A stretch of DNA of 64,000 bases from Aestuariispira ectoiniformans. GTDB taxonomy: Bacteria; Pseudomonadota; Alphaproteobacteria; UBA8366; Aestuariispiraceae. The position numbers and the translations under genes are program-made. Below the pieces are notes generated by a model. That model searched no databases. It was not told where the DNA came from and saw only the letters and a list, made by a program, of their open reading frames with translations. The stretch is from assembly GCF_025136295.1 (NCBI RefSeq), contig NZ_CP062788.1, forward strand, positions 3,179,588 to 3,243,587, given 5' to 3'. Shown one piece after another: positions 36,503 through 44,491 of the stretch (the stretch's first letter is position 1; each line of letters starts with the position of its first letter).

Positions 36503-37126
36503 ATGAAGTATCTTGTCTTCAATATCGTCGTCGCCGGAGCCCTGATCTATCTGGCCGTGGGCGGCGACATACACTGGCCCGGCGCGGAAAAGGCTGCACA
36601 GGCCACAGTTTCCAGCCCCCCTGCCGCAATGCCTGACCTTGAAGAAACACTCGCAAAGCTCAAACCGGCTATCGAGGAAACGGCAACTCTGGTCGCCGAA
36701 CAGGTTTCCGAAGACGTGACCAGCGGCACAAAGGAAGAGCTTTCCAGCCGCATTGCGGAACTGGAACAGAAGATCGACGCCCTCACCGCCGACCGAAAGG
36801 CAATTGTCGATGCTCCGGCTCAAACCTCCATGATCGAGGAGAAAACGCCGACTGAAGAGCAGGTGGCAGAAGACCTGCCCCCGCTGCCGACGATGACCGT
36901 GGACGTTCCCGTCGTCCATACGCCGATGGAAGACCCGCAAGGCCCGAAAGTGGCACAGGCCCCGGCACAGACAGAACCGACAGGGCAAATTCCTGTTGAA
37001 TCAGCAACACCGCAGGTCCAACTGGCCGAAGGGTCTGAAATGATGAGCCCCCGCGAACGCCAGCGTGAACTGGACGCGCTTGTCCAGAATATGGAGTTGA
37101 TGTTCCTCGACAAGGCCGGGGAGTAG
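36503..37126 (+). CDS. Bitopic coiled-coil membrane protein
   Basis: 207 residues. An N-terminal transmembrane helix (about 3-21) is followed by a periplasmic coiled coil (about 45-100, LEETLAKLKPAIEETATLVAEQ and SSRIAELEQKIDALTADRK). An acidic, Pro-rich low-complexity stretch follows. The conserved-looking C-terminal helix is SPRERQRELDALVQNMELMFL. It lies 18 nt after the MotA/ExbB-like gene and 4 nt before the TonB-like gene. Topology suits a partner of the channel. Confidence 0.68.
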   Translation: MKYLVFNIVVAGALIYLAVGGDIHWPGAEKAAQATVSSPPAAMPDLEETLAKLKPAIEETATLVAEQVSEDVTSGTKEELSSRIAELEQKIDALTADRKAIVDAPAQTSMIEEKTPTEEQVAEDLPPLPTMTVDVPVVHTPMEDPQGPKVAQAPAQTEPTGQIPVESATPQVQLAEGSEMMSPRERQRELDALVQNMELMFLDKAGE

Positions 37127-37130
37127 TAGC

Positions 37131-38345
37131 GTGGCCATGGGCAAAGGGACCAATCTTGCGTCGATGGCCTGTTCCCTCTCTCTGGGGGCACTACTGATCT
37201 GGCTTGCCTGGCCGCAGAAGCTGCCCACAGACCACAAGCAAGGTCCCCAGGCCGACAAAACGACCGCAACGGAAAAGCAGCCAGCCGCCGTTCCTGAAAA
37301 AGAGGCCCCCAAACCGATGCTGGCGGCTGTCACCCTGCCACCGCCCCCCGCCATGACCACGACGTCCCCTGCGCCCAAGCAGACGCCCGAGGCAATACCA
37401 TCACCGAGCCCCCAATCGGCAAAGGTATCGGTGAAGCCCCTCACCCCGCCTAAACCCAAGGCACAGCCGCCTGTTCAGGGGCCCTCAGCAACACAACCGG
37501 TTCGACGCTTTAAATCACTGAGACCAACCGAAACGAAAGGAAAACCACCTGTTAAGATGACTGTCCAGGCCCGCAAGCCACGCCCTGTTCCGAAGAAACC
37601 GGAAACGCCGGAACCAAACACTTCCGATGAACCCCAGCAACCGCCCTATATGGTGGACAGCCTGCCTGCCTCTGCCACAGAGGCGCGCGAGCAGGTCAAT
37701 GCGGCCTCGCGGGAACTGGCTGCCGCTGACGACAGGGCAAATGAGAACTGGCGGGATCAGGTGGATCAGGTAAAGCCATCTAAGAGAGTTTCCGTCACCG
37801 CCAGCCGTCACAGCTCCGAGGCAAAGGCAGGCCGTATCCTGCTGCGCCTGCTCGAACACGGCCAGGGTCCGGTCATCGAAATCGCATGGCCGGGAAGCGC
37901 AGGCGAAAATGAACGCCTCTATCACCGCTTTCAGCAGTGCTTTGGGATGGTTAACGCAATTGTGACAACCGACGGCCACCTCTATGCGATGCAATCGCCG
38001 GTTGGGAAGGCCTGGTCGCCCAATATCGACCGCTATAGCGGCTTTGTCCGCCAGCCTGCCGGTCGCCCGGTTCCCGCAGAGCAGCGGAACGCCTCGGAGA
38101 TCCGGCGACGCCACGGTCTTGGCAACCGCGGAAAACTGGTACGCGTTTTCCCACGCAACGTGGATGCGGCAATCCTCGGCGGGCTGCAGACAATCACCGG
38201 GAACAACTATCGGGGAATAAAGACTATTCACGCAGCCTACCAAATGGTGGGCGGAGGATTGGAAGTCACCAATATCATTATAGACGGGACTTCCTATTCC
38301 GAAACCATCGCCGTCGCCCCCGTCCGACGGTGTGGAGACGTATGA
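37131..38345 (+). CDS. Proline-rich TonB-like bitopic protein with novel C-terminal domain
   Basis: 404 residues. One transmembrane helix near the N-terminus (about 10-28), then about 140 residues rich in Pro, Lys and Thr (KQPAAVPEKEAPKPM, TPPKPKAQPPVQ) typical of TonB-type periplasm-spanning linkers. A ~215-residue C-terminal domain (about 190-404) with VIEIAWPGSAGENERLYHRFQ and the AAYQMVGGGLEVTNIIIDG end follows; it is not the TonB C-terminal fold I know. GTG 37131 has GGGGAG upstream; ATG 37137 is possible. The stop overlaps the next start (ATGATGA). Proposed to reach the outer membrane. Confidence 0.65.
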   Translation: MAMGKGTNLASMACSLSLGALLIWLAWPQKLPTDHKQGPQADKTTATEKQPAAVPEKEAPKPMLAAVTLPPPPAMTTTSPAPKQTPEAIPSPSPQSAKVSVKPLTPPKPKAQPPVQGPSATQPVRRFKSLRPTETKGKPPVKMTVQARKPRPVPKKPETPEPNTSDEPQQPPYMVDSLPASATEAREQVNAASRELAAADDRANENWRDQVDQVKPSKRVSVTASRHSSEAKAGRILLRLLEHGQGPVIEIAWPGSAGENERLYHRFQQCFGMVNAIVTTDGHLYAMQSPVGKAWSPNIDRYSGFVRQPAGRPVPAEQRNASEIRRRHGLGNRGKLVRVFPRNVDAAILGGLQTITGNNYRGIKTIHAAYQMVGGGLEVTNIIIDGTSYSETIAVAPVRRCGDV

Positions 38346-39034
38346 TGACCTATACGACGACCTTGTTGACCATTACCGCCAGCAGCCTGCTTTTGTCCGC
38401 ATGCCTGACCACACAATATGTGTCCTATGGCAAAGGCGACAACTCTGCCGTGTCTCTAAACCGCACAGTCGAGGTGGAAATCACTGACGACTTCTACCGG
38501 GACAACATCGACTGTGTCACTGTCCTGCCCGCCTCGTCAGACAGCAAGGAAAACCTGGCGAAGCAACTGGCAGTGGAAGATGCCGTCGCGCGTCATCTGC
38601 AAATGAAAGTGACGGAAGTGATCGACCGGCGGGACCGCAATGCCCTGACGCGCCAACTGGCGCTGGACCTGTCGCAGGAGAAAGACCGCGAACGTTATGC
38701 CAATATTACAAAATGCCGTTATTTTGCCCTGATCCAGCCCTGGGGCGGGGATGACAACTATCTGGTCTTCTGGACGCGCAAGGCCTTGGGCGTGGAAGTC
38801 GCAATCACCGGCACCATGGGCGATGTCGCGCTCTGGAAAGCCCGCCATGTGGCGGACCGGTCCAACGGCGGATTACCGCTATCGCCGGTCGGTGCCGTCA
38901 TGTCCCTGTTTGAGGCAAGCAGCTTTGCCGCGGACGACGATATATCCCTGTCCCTGGCCGATGATGTCGCCCGGCGCATCGTGGCGACCCTGCCCGATAT
39001 GCGCCAGACGCGTTTTAGTGCGCTGCTGCATTGA
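38342..39034 (+). CDS. Lipoprotein of GNA1162/DUF799-like or CsgG-like fold
   Basis: 230 residues with lipobox LLSAC (about C20). After a short N-terminus, the mature part starts a beta-alpha pattern (DCVTVLPASSDSKENLAKQLAVEDAVARHLQMK, TEVIDRRDRNALTRQLALDLS), then IQPWGGDDNYLVFWTRKALGVEV and a C-terminal helix (LADDVARRIVATLPD). This resembles the small lipoproteins that use the TolB-N/CsgG-type fold. Start ATG 38342 or 38345, overlapping the stop of the TonB-like gene. Confidence 0.6.
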   Translation: MMTYTTTLLTITASSLLLSACLTTQYVSYGKGDNSAVSLNRTVEVEITDDFYRDNIDCVTVLPASSDSKENLAKQLAVEDAVARHLQMKVTEVIDRRDRNALTRQLALDLSQEKDRERYANITKCRYFALIQPWGGDDNYLVFWTRKALGVEVAITGTMGDVALWKARHVADRSNGGLPLSPVGAVMSLFEASSFAADDDISLSLADDVARRIVATLPDMRQTRFSALLH

Positions 39035-39082
39035 CCGGTCCCCGGGCCCTCTCTATCTTATTGCACCGTAAGGGGAAATAAA

Positions 39083-39622
39083 TTGAAGACACTCACGAAA
39101 CACCTGATTTCAGCGGCATTCCTGGCAAGCTTTGCCTGGACCGTGCCGGCCCTGTCAGACGACACCAATCCATTGCTGGATACGCGGACGCTGATCGGGG
39201 AACTGACACCGGTGACCGGTGAGGTCCGTTTCGTCAATCTTCACATCCCCTTCAAGCTGAATTCCGCGGCATTGACGCCGGAGGCGGAAAAGCAACTCAC
39301 ATATCTCGGAGAAGCCCTGCAATCCCCGGAACTGTCAGGATTGGAAGTCAGCGTCAACGGTCACACCGATGCCAGCGGCAGCGCCGACTACAACATGGCC
39401 CTGTCGGAAAGGCGTGCGCAATCCGTGCGCGACTATCTGCTGGGGAATTTTAACCTGACGGCAGAGCTGCTGACCGCCAAGGGTTTCGGCGAGACCCGAT
39501 TGCTGGACAGTGAATCCCCCAACGCGGCCCGCAACCGCCGGGTGGAGATTGTCACAACACGGCCGGTCAACGAAGAGGGTGGCGACGCACCGGTCGAAGG
39601 CGCAACGCAGGCAATCAATTGA
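39083..39622 (+). CDS. OmpA-family peptidoglycan-binding protein
   Basis: 179 residues with signal peptide about 1-25 (VPALS). The OmpA C-terminal domain fills about 50-165: IPFKLNSAALTPEAEKQL, VNGHTDASGSADYNMALSERRAQSVRDYL and NAARNRRVEI, with the Asp and Arg that bind diaminopimelate. There is no beta-barrel, lipobox or transmembrane helix, so it is a soluble periplasmic or complex-bound wall anchor. TTG start with AAGGGGAAATAAA upstream. It probably fixes the complex to peptidoglycan, as Pal or MotB do in their systems. Confidence 0.88.
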   Translation: MKTLTKHLISAAFLASFAWTVPALSDDTNPLLDTRTLIGELTPVTGEVRFVNLHIPFKLNSAALTPEAEKQLTYLGEALQSPELSGLEVSVNGHTDASGSADYNMALSERRAQSVRDYLLGNFNLTAELLTAKGFGETRLLDSESPNAARNRRVEIVTTRPVNEEGGDAPVEGATQAIN

Positions 39623-39635
39623 TGGGCCACAGGGC

Positions 39636-41294
39636 ATGATGCGAAGACTTCGGGGGAAATATTCGGCCTGCCTGTCAGCCGCACTGACAGGGGCCGCGCT
39701 TATGGCGCTCGCCACGGCTCCCGCACAGGCAACCGACAGCAAGCGGCTGTTGTATAAAGCCGCCGTCGACATCCTCCTTGATGTGCCCGAAGGAAGCAAA
39801 ATTGCCATCCGGCCCTTCTTCGACAATGAAACCGACATGCCCCAGGCCGTCGCGGACAAGATTTACAACGATCTGTTCGACGCCTTTTTCAAGGCCAGCC
39901 ACGGTGCGCATGTTTTTGTCGACCGCACGAACCTGCTGAAAATCCAGCGGTCCCGCGAAGAATTCTATGAGGCCGACATGGAAGAACTGCTGGCCGCCGC
40001 CCGTGCCGATATTGAGATTATCTGTACGCCGACCCCGCATCCCCGTGGCGTCAACCTCGCCTGTAACGCCACGGACCTGCACGAAACAACCACCCTCGGC
40101 CGCGCGCAGGTCGTGCTGGCCGTGGACGCCGCAGCCGCCGGGGTACAGCCCTATGAACTGGCGCTGAGCCAACTGGCAGAAAGCCTGAGCCGCCGCACGC
40201 CGGACATGAAACGGATCGAACACATCGTCATCCGCGATCATAACCGGGGCACTCAAACCGATCTCGGTGCCTGGCTTGGCCGCCAACTGGCCACACAGGT
40301 CGAGACACAAACAGCAAAAACACGGCAAGAGGCCCTTGCTGCCTACGACCGGGAAAAGGCCCTGAGCGATGCTGCAACGCCACCGCCCGAGGCAAACACG
40401 GTCTACCGGCTGACCGGTACCTTTTACCGGTTGGACAAGGAGACGGCGGAATTGCTGGTGGCATTGAAGGCCGACGGACAATCCGTTGCAAAAGGTTCCG
40501 CCAAAATCAGTATCCCCTCCCTGCCCAAGGATATCGCCCCCACGACAGGCATGCGGGACAAGGTCTATCAGGCCGTCGGCGAGGCAATACTGTCTGAGAA
40601 ACTGGACCGGGATGCGGCCCTGCGCGCCGCACGCAACCTGGCGCGCGCCCGCGTGGTGGCGCAGGCACTCGGCCTGTCGGGGCCAGCGGTTGACATCATA
40701 CGCTCCGAAGCCGATGCAGCCTCTATTCTGGCCCACAGCCTGAACAAGGGCATCCCCACGGAAGAACGCTTTGTCGAATTGGTGAGCGATGCCGATGACA
40801 AGGTCACAATTGAGTTGCGCGCCCGTGTCATCCCCATCGGCAGCGTTATACATCCCGACATCCAGGCCAAGCTGAACAAATCGACATTCAAGGCCATGGA
40901 GCCGATCTATGTAGACTTAAGCAGTTCAGCCACCACCTTCATCGGGTTATTCTCCTGGGGGGCCGACAATCGTGTGGTCCGGCTGTATCCTTCCCCGCAA
41001 TCCCCGTCCCTGGCGGTCGAGCCGAATGCACCGCTGCTGTTACCGGAACCGGGACAGGGGGATATCCTCTCCATGCCTTTGCCCGGCCTTCAGAACCCGG
41101 AAGACCACGAGGCCCTGATCGTCGTCGCCAGCACCAAGCCGATCGACTTTACCGCCCTCGCCCCCATGGCGGGAGAGAGCCTGTCCGAGACCATGACTGT
41201 CTCCGTCGACGGCAGCCATTTCTTCAATGCGCTGGCCCGAACGGACGTCAGCCGGATCGCCCTTGAATTCCTGCCCTATCAGGTGCGTCGATAA
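39636..41294 (+). CDS. CsgG/TolB-N-like protein with DUF4384-like C-terminus
   Basis: 552 residues. Signal peptide about 1-33 (TAPAQA). The first half has a CsgG/LpoB-like beginning (KIAIRPFFDNETDMPQAVADKIYNDLFDAFFK, HVFVDRTNLLKIQ). The middle (about 260-430) is predicted alpha/beta. The C-terminal ~130 residues (EPIYVDLSSSATTFIGLFSW, VVRLYPSPQSPSLAVEPNAP, DHEALIVVASTKPIDF) resemble DUF4384, a domain found in outer-membrane-associated and kinase-linked proteins. It is the last gene of the operon. The ATG 39636 is chosen because the upstream extension runs through the OmpA gene. Confidence 0.7.
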   Translation: MMRRLRGKYSACLSAALTGAALMALATAPAQATDSKRLLYKAAVDILLDVPEGSKIAIRPFFDNETDMPQAVADKIYNDLFDAFFKASHGAHVFVDRTNLLKIQRSREEFYEADMEELLAAARADIEIICTPTPHPRGVNLACNATDLHETTTLGRAQVVLAVDAAAAGVQPYELALSQLAESLSRRTPDMKRIEHIVIRDHNRGTQTDLGAWLGRQLATQVETQTAKTRQEALAAYDREKALSDAATPPPEANTVYRLTGTFYRLDKETAELLVALKADGQSVAKGSAKISIPSLPKDIAPTTGMRDKVYQAVGEAILSEKLDRDAALRAARNLARARVVAQALGLSGPAVDIIRSEADAASILAHSLNKGIPTEERFVELVSDADDKVTIELRARVIPIGSVIHPDIQAKLNKSTFKAMEPIYVDLSSSATTFIGLFSWGADNRVVRLYPSPQSPSLAVEPNAPLLLPEPGQGDILSMPLPGLQNPEDHEALIVVASTKPIDFTALAPMAGESLSETMTVSVDGSHFFNALARTDVSRIALEFLPYQVRR

Positions 41295-41301
41295 GTCCGC
41301 T

Positions 41302-41315
41302 TTGATCCTGGTCAA
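41302..41315 (+). promoter_or_regulatory. FNR/FixK-type box
   Basis: TTGATCCTGGTCAA matches the Crp/Fnr-family oxygen-response consensus TTGAT-N4-ATCAA at 9 of 10 positions, in the G-variant common for FnrL/FixK sites in Alphaproteobacteria. It is centred about 75 nt upstream of the small protein at 41384, a suitable distance for a -41.5 activator site. Regulation is inferred. Confidence 0.6.
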
Positions 41316-41383
41316 AGAACTGCCATGATCCGAACGCTAGTATCGTCTGTAATAGCGATAATAGATGGACAAGGATCGAGAAG

Positions 41384-41563
41384 ATGAGCTGTAACTGCCA
41401 GGAGGCGGCGACCACCGCCTACCGTCAGCTGCGGGAGAAAGGCCACCTGCACGAAGACGCCCTGAAGGCCGTGGAAAATATCATCCGCCTGCGTCACAGT
41501 GATTATTCCCCGGCAACCATTAAAAGCCTTGCCGTGGCCTGGGTTCAGGGCGCGCACCACTAA
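41384..41563 (+). CDS. Short Cys-containing protein, candidate anaerobically induced
   Basis: 59-residue frame starting MSCNCQEAATTAYRQ and ending SLAVAWVQGAHH. The C-x-C at the N-terminus is its only cysteine content; the rest is a helical, charged sequence with LHEDALKAVENIIRLRH. AAGGATCGAGAAG precedes the ATG; codon use is like that of neighbours. It lies behind the FNR-type box and before the bio operon. Family not recognised. The alternative is chance, but length, ribosome binding site and promoter-type site all agree. Confidence 0.6.
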   Translation: MSCNCQEAATTAYRQLREKGHLHEDALKAVENIIRLRHSDYSPATIKSLAVAWVQGAHH

Positions 41564-41660
41564 AGCGCTGATTTCAGGGAAACAACGCTTTTTCGGCCTG
41601 TCAGGTTTACGTCGATTACGATAATAATCGGGCGACGATCACTAGACAGCGTGTTTTGTG

Positions 41661-41670
41661 CTGTCTATAA
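41661..41670 (+). promoter_or_regulatory. Weak BioR-like site upstream of bioB
   Basis: CTGTCTATAA matches the known alphaproteobacterial BioR motif TTATCTATAA at 8 of 10 positions, 58 nt upstream of bioB. It is also the right arm of an AGACAGC/GCTGTCT inverted repeat (41644-41667). BioR, a GntR repressor, controls biotin genes in this class. The match is imperfect, so this is tentative. Confidence 0.3.
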
Positions 41671-41727
41671 CCGCTGCCCAATAGCCAAAAGGCTACAAGG
41701 ATTAACGACAGGGCGAGCGTTAAGAAC

Positions 41728-42762
41728 ATGAGCAATTCCCAGACCGTCATCCGCCATGACTGGACCAGCAAAGAGGTCATGGATCTCTTTCAGCTTCCTT
41801 TCATGGATCTTCTGTTCAAGGCCCAGTGCATTCATCGGGAAAACTTCGACCCGAATGAAGTCCAGGTCAGCACGCTTTTGTCGATCAAGACCGGGTCCTG
41901 CCCGGAGGACTGCGCCTATTGTCCGCAAAGTGCGCATTACAATACCGGCCTTGAAAAAGAAAAGATGATGGAAGTGGAGCGCGTGCTCAACGACGCGCGC
42001 CAGGCCAAGGAAAAGGGTGCGACCCGTTTCTGCATGGGCGCTGCCTGGAAAAATCCGAACAAGCGCGACTTCCCCTATGTCCTGGAAATGGTCAAGGGCG
42101 TGAAGGATATGGGGCTGGAGACCTGCGTGACGCTGGGTTCGCTCAGCCCCGAACAGGCGCAGGAGTTGAGCGAGGCCGGGTTGGATTATTACAACCACAA
42201 CCTGGACACCTCCCGCGACCATTACGAAAAGATCATCACCACGCGGACCTATCAGGACCGTCTGGATACTCTGTCCCATGTGCGCGATGCCAACATCAAG
42301 GTCTGCTGTGGCGGGATCATGGGCATGGGCGAGGCCGAACACGACCGCGCCATGCTGTTGCGTGAACTGGCCAATATGGACGTCCATCCGGAAAGCGTGC
42401 CGATCAACCTGCTGATCCGCATCAAGGGCACGCCGCTGGAGAATGCCGAGGCCGTCGACCCGATCGATTTCGTCCGCACCATTGCGGTTGCCCGCATCCT
42501 GATGCCGGTATCCCATGTGCGTCTGTCTGCCGGTCGCGAAAACATGAGCGACGAGATGCAGGCGCTTTGCTTCTTCGCCGGTGCAAACTCCATCTTCTAC
42601 GGGGAAAAACTCCTGACCGCCGCCAATCCGGAAACGGAGGCAGACAGCCAGCTTTTCGAAAAGCTCGGCCTGAAACCGGAGGAAACGCCCTGCAATGCCA
42701 AAGCAGAAGACGATAAACGACAGAATCTATCGGACGACGCTACAGCAACTTGCGTCGCGTGA
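41728..42762 (+). CDS. bioB: Biotin synthase
   Basis: 344-residue radical-SAM enzyme inserting sulfur into dethiobiotin. The [4Fe-4S] motif CPEDCAYC (C-x3-C-x2-C) in [18 protein letters not shown] is present. [10 protein letters not shown]-like, the cysteine-containing [13 protein letters not shown] and the [10 protein letters not shown] region with the [2Fe-2S]-ligand Arg are intact. It heads bioB-bioF-bioD-bioA. The C-terminal ~22 codons overlap the start of bioF. No bioC was found in the window. Confidence 0.96.
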   Translation: MSNSQTVIRHDWTSKEVMDLFQLPFMDLLFKAQCIHRENFDPNEVQVSTLLSIKTGSCPEDCAYCPQSAHYNTGLEKEKMMEVERVLNDARQAKEKGATRFCMGAAWKNPNKRDFPYVLEMVKGVKDMGLETCVTLGSLSPEQAQELSEAGLDYYNHNLDTSRDHYEKIITTRTYQDRLDTLSHVRDANIKVCCGGIMGMGEAEHDRAMLLRELANMDVHPESVPINLLIRIKGTPLENAEAVDPIDFVRTIAVARILMPVSHVRLSAGRENMSDEMQALCFFAGANSIFYGEKLLTAANPETEADSQLFEKLGLKPEETPCNAKAEDDKRQNLSDDATATCVA

Positions 42763-43846
42763 CCGACTAAGATCATTAAGACCGACAAGCGGGATCGATT
42801 TCAGCTCCAATGACTATTTGGGGCTGAAGTCCCATCCGCGCCTGCGTGAAAAGCTGATTTCCGCGCTGGAAGACGGCATTGATGTCGGGTCCGGTGGATC
42901 GCGCCTGTTGCGCGGCAACCATGAAGCCATTGAGGCGCTGGAAACCAAGGCCGCCAGCTTCTTCGGGTCAGAACGCACGCTGTTCATGGCGACAGGCTAT
43001 CTCGCCAATTTCGCCATTTTCGCCACCCTGCCCCAACGGCGCGACGCCATTATCTTTGACGAATTGATGCACGCCAGCGGCAAGGAAGGCATCCGTGCCT
43101 CCCTCGCCAAATCCGGCAAGGCGCGGCACAACGACCCGCAAAGCTTTGAAGAAGAGGTCAAACGCTGGCGCGCAGTTGGTAAGGACAATATCTGGATCGT
43201 GGTGGAAAGCGTCTACAGCATGGACGGCGATTTCGCCCCACTGGACGCCTTGATGGATATCGCCGACCGTCATGGCTGCCATCTGGTGGTGGACGAGGCC
43301 CATGGCACCGCCGTGCATGGCCCCAATGGCCGCGGCCTCGCCGCCGCCTATGAGGGCCGTGAAAATCTGATCAGCCTTCATACCTGCGGCAAGGGCCTGG
43401 GAGCCGCCGGGGCGCTGGTGACAGTACCCGCCCTGCTGGCGGATTATATGGTCAATTGCGCGCGATCCTTCATCTTCACCACCGCACCCTCGCCGCTTAT
43501 GGCGGTCGCCATTGCGGAGGCGATATCGGTCCTGGAAGACGAACCGCAGCGGATCGACGACCTTAAGGAACGCATCGCTTTCGCCCATGATCGCCTGCAG
43601 CGCATTGACGGCGCGGACCGTACTCTCAGCCAGATATTGCCTGTGGTGGTCGGGTCAGACGGCAACGCGGTATCCCTGGCAAATCATCTGCAAAACAATG
43701 GCTTTGATGTGCGCGCCATCCGCCCGCCGACAGTACCGGAAGGCACTGCCCGCCTGCGTATCTCCATCACCCTCAACGCCAGTAAAGACGATATCGGCGC
43801 CATGCTCGACTGTTTGCAGGACGCCTGGAAGGATAGAAACGCATGA
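42695..43846 (+). CDS. bioF: 8-amino-7-oxononanoate synthase
   Basis: 383-residue PLP enzyme joining pimeloyl thioester and alanine. FSSNDYLGL near residue 40, [12 protein letters not shown], the PLP-aspartate [12 protein letters not shown] and the lysine [13 protein letters not shown] are present. The frame starts 68 nt inside bioB. A later start is unlikely because the family normally has about 35-40 residues before FSSNDYLGL, and these are exactly the overlapping ones. GGAGG lies about 12 nt before the ATG. Confidence 0.93.
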   Translation: MPKQKTINDRIYRTTLQQLASRDRLRSLRPTSGIDFSSNDYLGLKSHPRLREKLISALEDGIDVGSGGSRLLRGNHEAIEALETKAASFFGSERTLFMATGYLANFAIFATLPQRRDAIIFDELMHASGKEGIRASLAKSGKARHNDPQSFEEEVKRWRAVGKDNIWIVVESVYSMDGDFAPLDALMDIADRHGCHLVVDEAHGTAVHGPNGRGLAAAYEGRENLISLHTCGKGLGAAGALVTVPALLADYMVNCARSFIFTTAPSPLMAVAIAEAISVLEDEPQRIDDLKERIAFAHDRLQRIDGADRTLSQILPVVVGSDGNAVSLANHLQNNGFDVRAIRPPTVPEGTARLRISITLNASKDDIGAMLDCLQDAWKDRNA

Positions 43847-44481
43847 ATGGTTTCATCGTAACCGGTACGGATACGGAAATCGGCAAAACCGTCTTTTCCG
43901 CCACCCTCACCCTTGCCCTGAAAGGCACCTATTTCAAGCCGGTCCAAAGCGGGCTGGAAGAGGAAACCGACACTGCCAGGGTGCAACGCCTGACCGGCCT
44001 GCCGGACGACCATTTCCTGCCGGAGGCCTACAGGCTGAACACGCCGGCCTCCCCGCATCTGTCGGCAGAACTGGACGGGGTGGAGATTGATTGCACGAAA
44101 CTCGCCCCACAGGCACAGGACCTCACCGGTCGGCCGTTGCCGCTGATCGCCGAAGGGGCTGGAGGGTTACTGGTGCCGTTGACACGGGACAAGCTTACCA
44201 TCGACGCCTTCAAGGACTGGGGACTACCGGTCATCCTGTGCGCCCGAACGGCACTTGGCACGATCAACCACAGCCTGCTGTCGGTGGAGGCGCTCAAGGC
44301 GCGCAACATCCCGATCCACGGCATTGCATTCATCGGCGACGAAAATGCCGACAGCGAATGCACCATCATAGATTTCGCCGGCGTCAAGAAACTGGGCCGT
44401 CTGCCGATCCTGGCAGATATCAACCCGGACAGCCTGACCCAGGCCTTTGACGCCCATTTCGACATGAACGACTTCCAGTAA
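43843..44481 (+). CDS. bioD: Dethiobiotin synthetase
   Basis: 212-residue ATP-dependent carboxylase closing the ureido ring. The P-loop TGTDTEIGKT, FKPVQSGLEEETD and the EGAGGLLVPLT motif match BioD. The ATG overlaps the bioF stop by 4 nt (ATGA). Confidence 0.94.
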   Translation: MNGFIVTGTDTEIGKTVFSATLTLALKGTYFKPVQSGLEEETDTARVQRLTGLPDDHFLPEAYRLNTPASPHLSAELDGVEIDCTKLAPQAQDLTGRPLPLIAEGAGGLLVPLTRDKLTIDAFKDWGLPVILCARTALGTINHSLLSVEALKARNIPIHGIAFIGDENADSECTIIDFAGVKKLGRLPILADINPDSLTQAFDAHFDMNDFQ

Positions 44482-44491
44482 GGAGCCTCCC

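Noticed and set aside
35972-39622. Ordinary Tol-Pal or TonB-ExbB-ExbD operon
   Set aside because: No TolA, TolB propeller, Pal lipoprotein or TonB C-terminal domain; only the channel-like and OmpA parts agree.
23283-41294. Flagellar stator (MotAB) with FlgT-like proteins
   Set aside because: Channel-like protein lacks MotA's large cytoplasmic domain and no flagellar gene is present.
23283-41294. Anti-phage (Zorya-type) island based on MotA/MotB-like proteins
   Set aside because: No nuclease or helicase partner genes, and most products are periplasmic or lipoproteins rather than cytosolic effectors.
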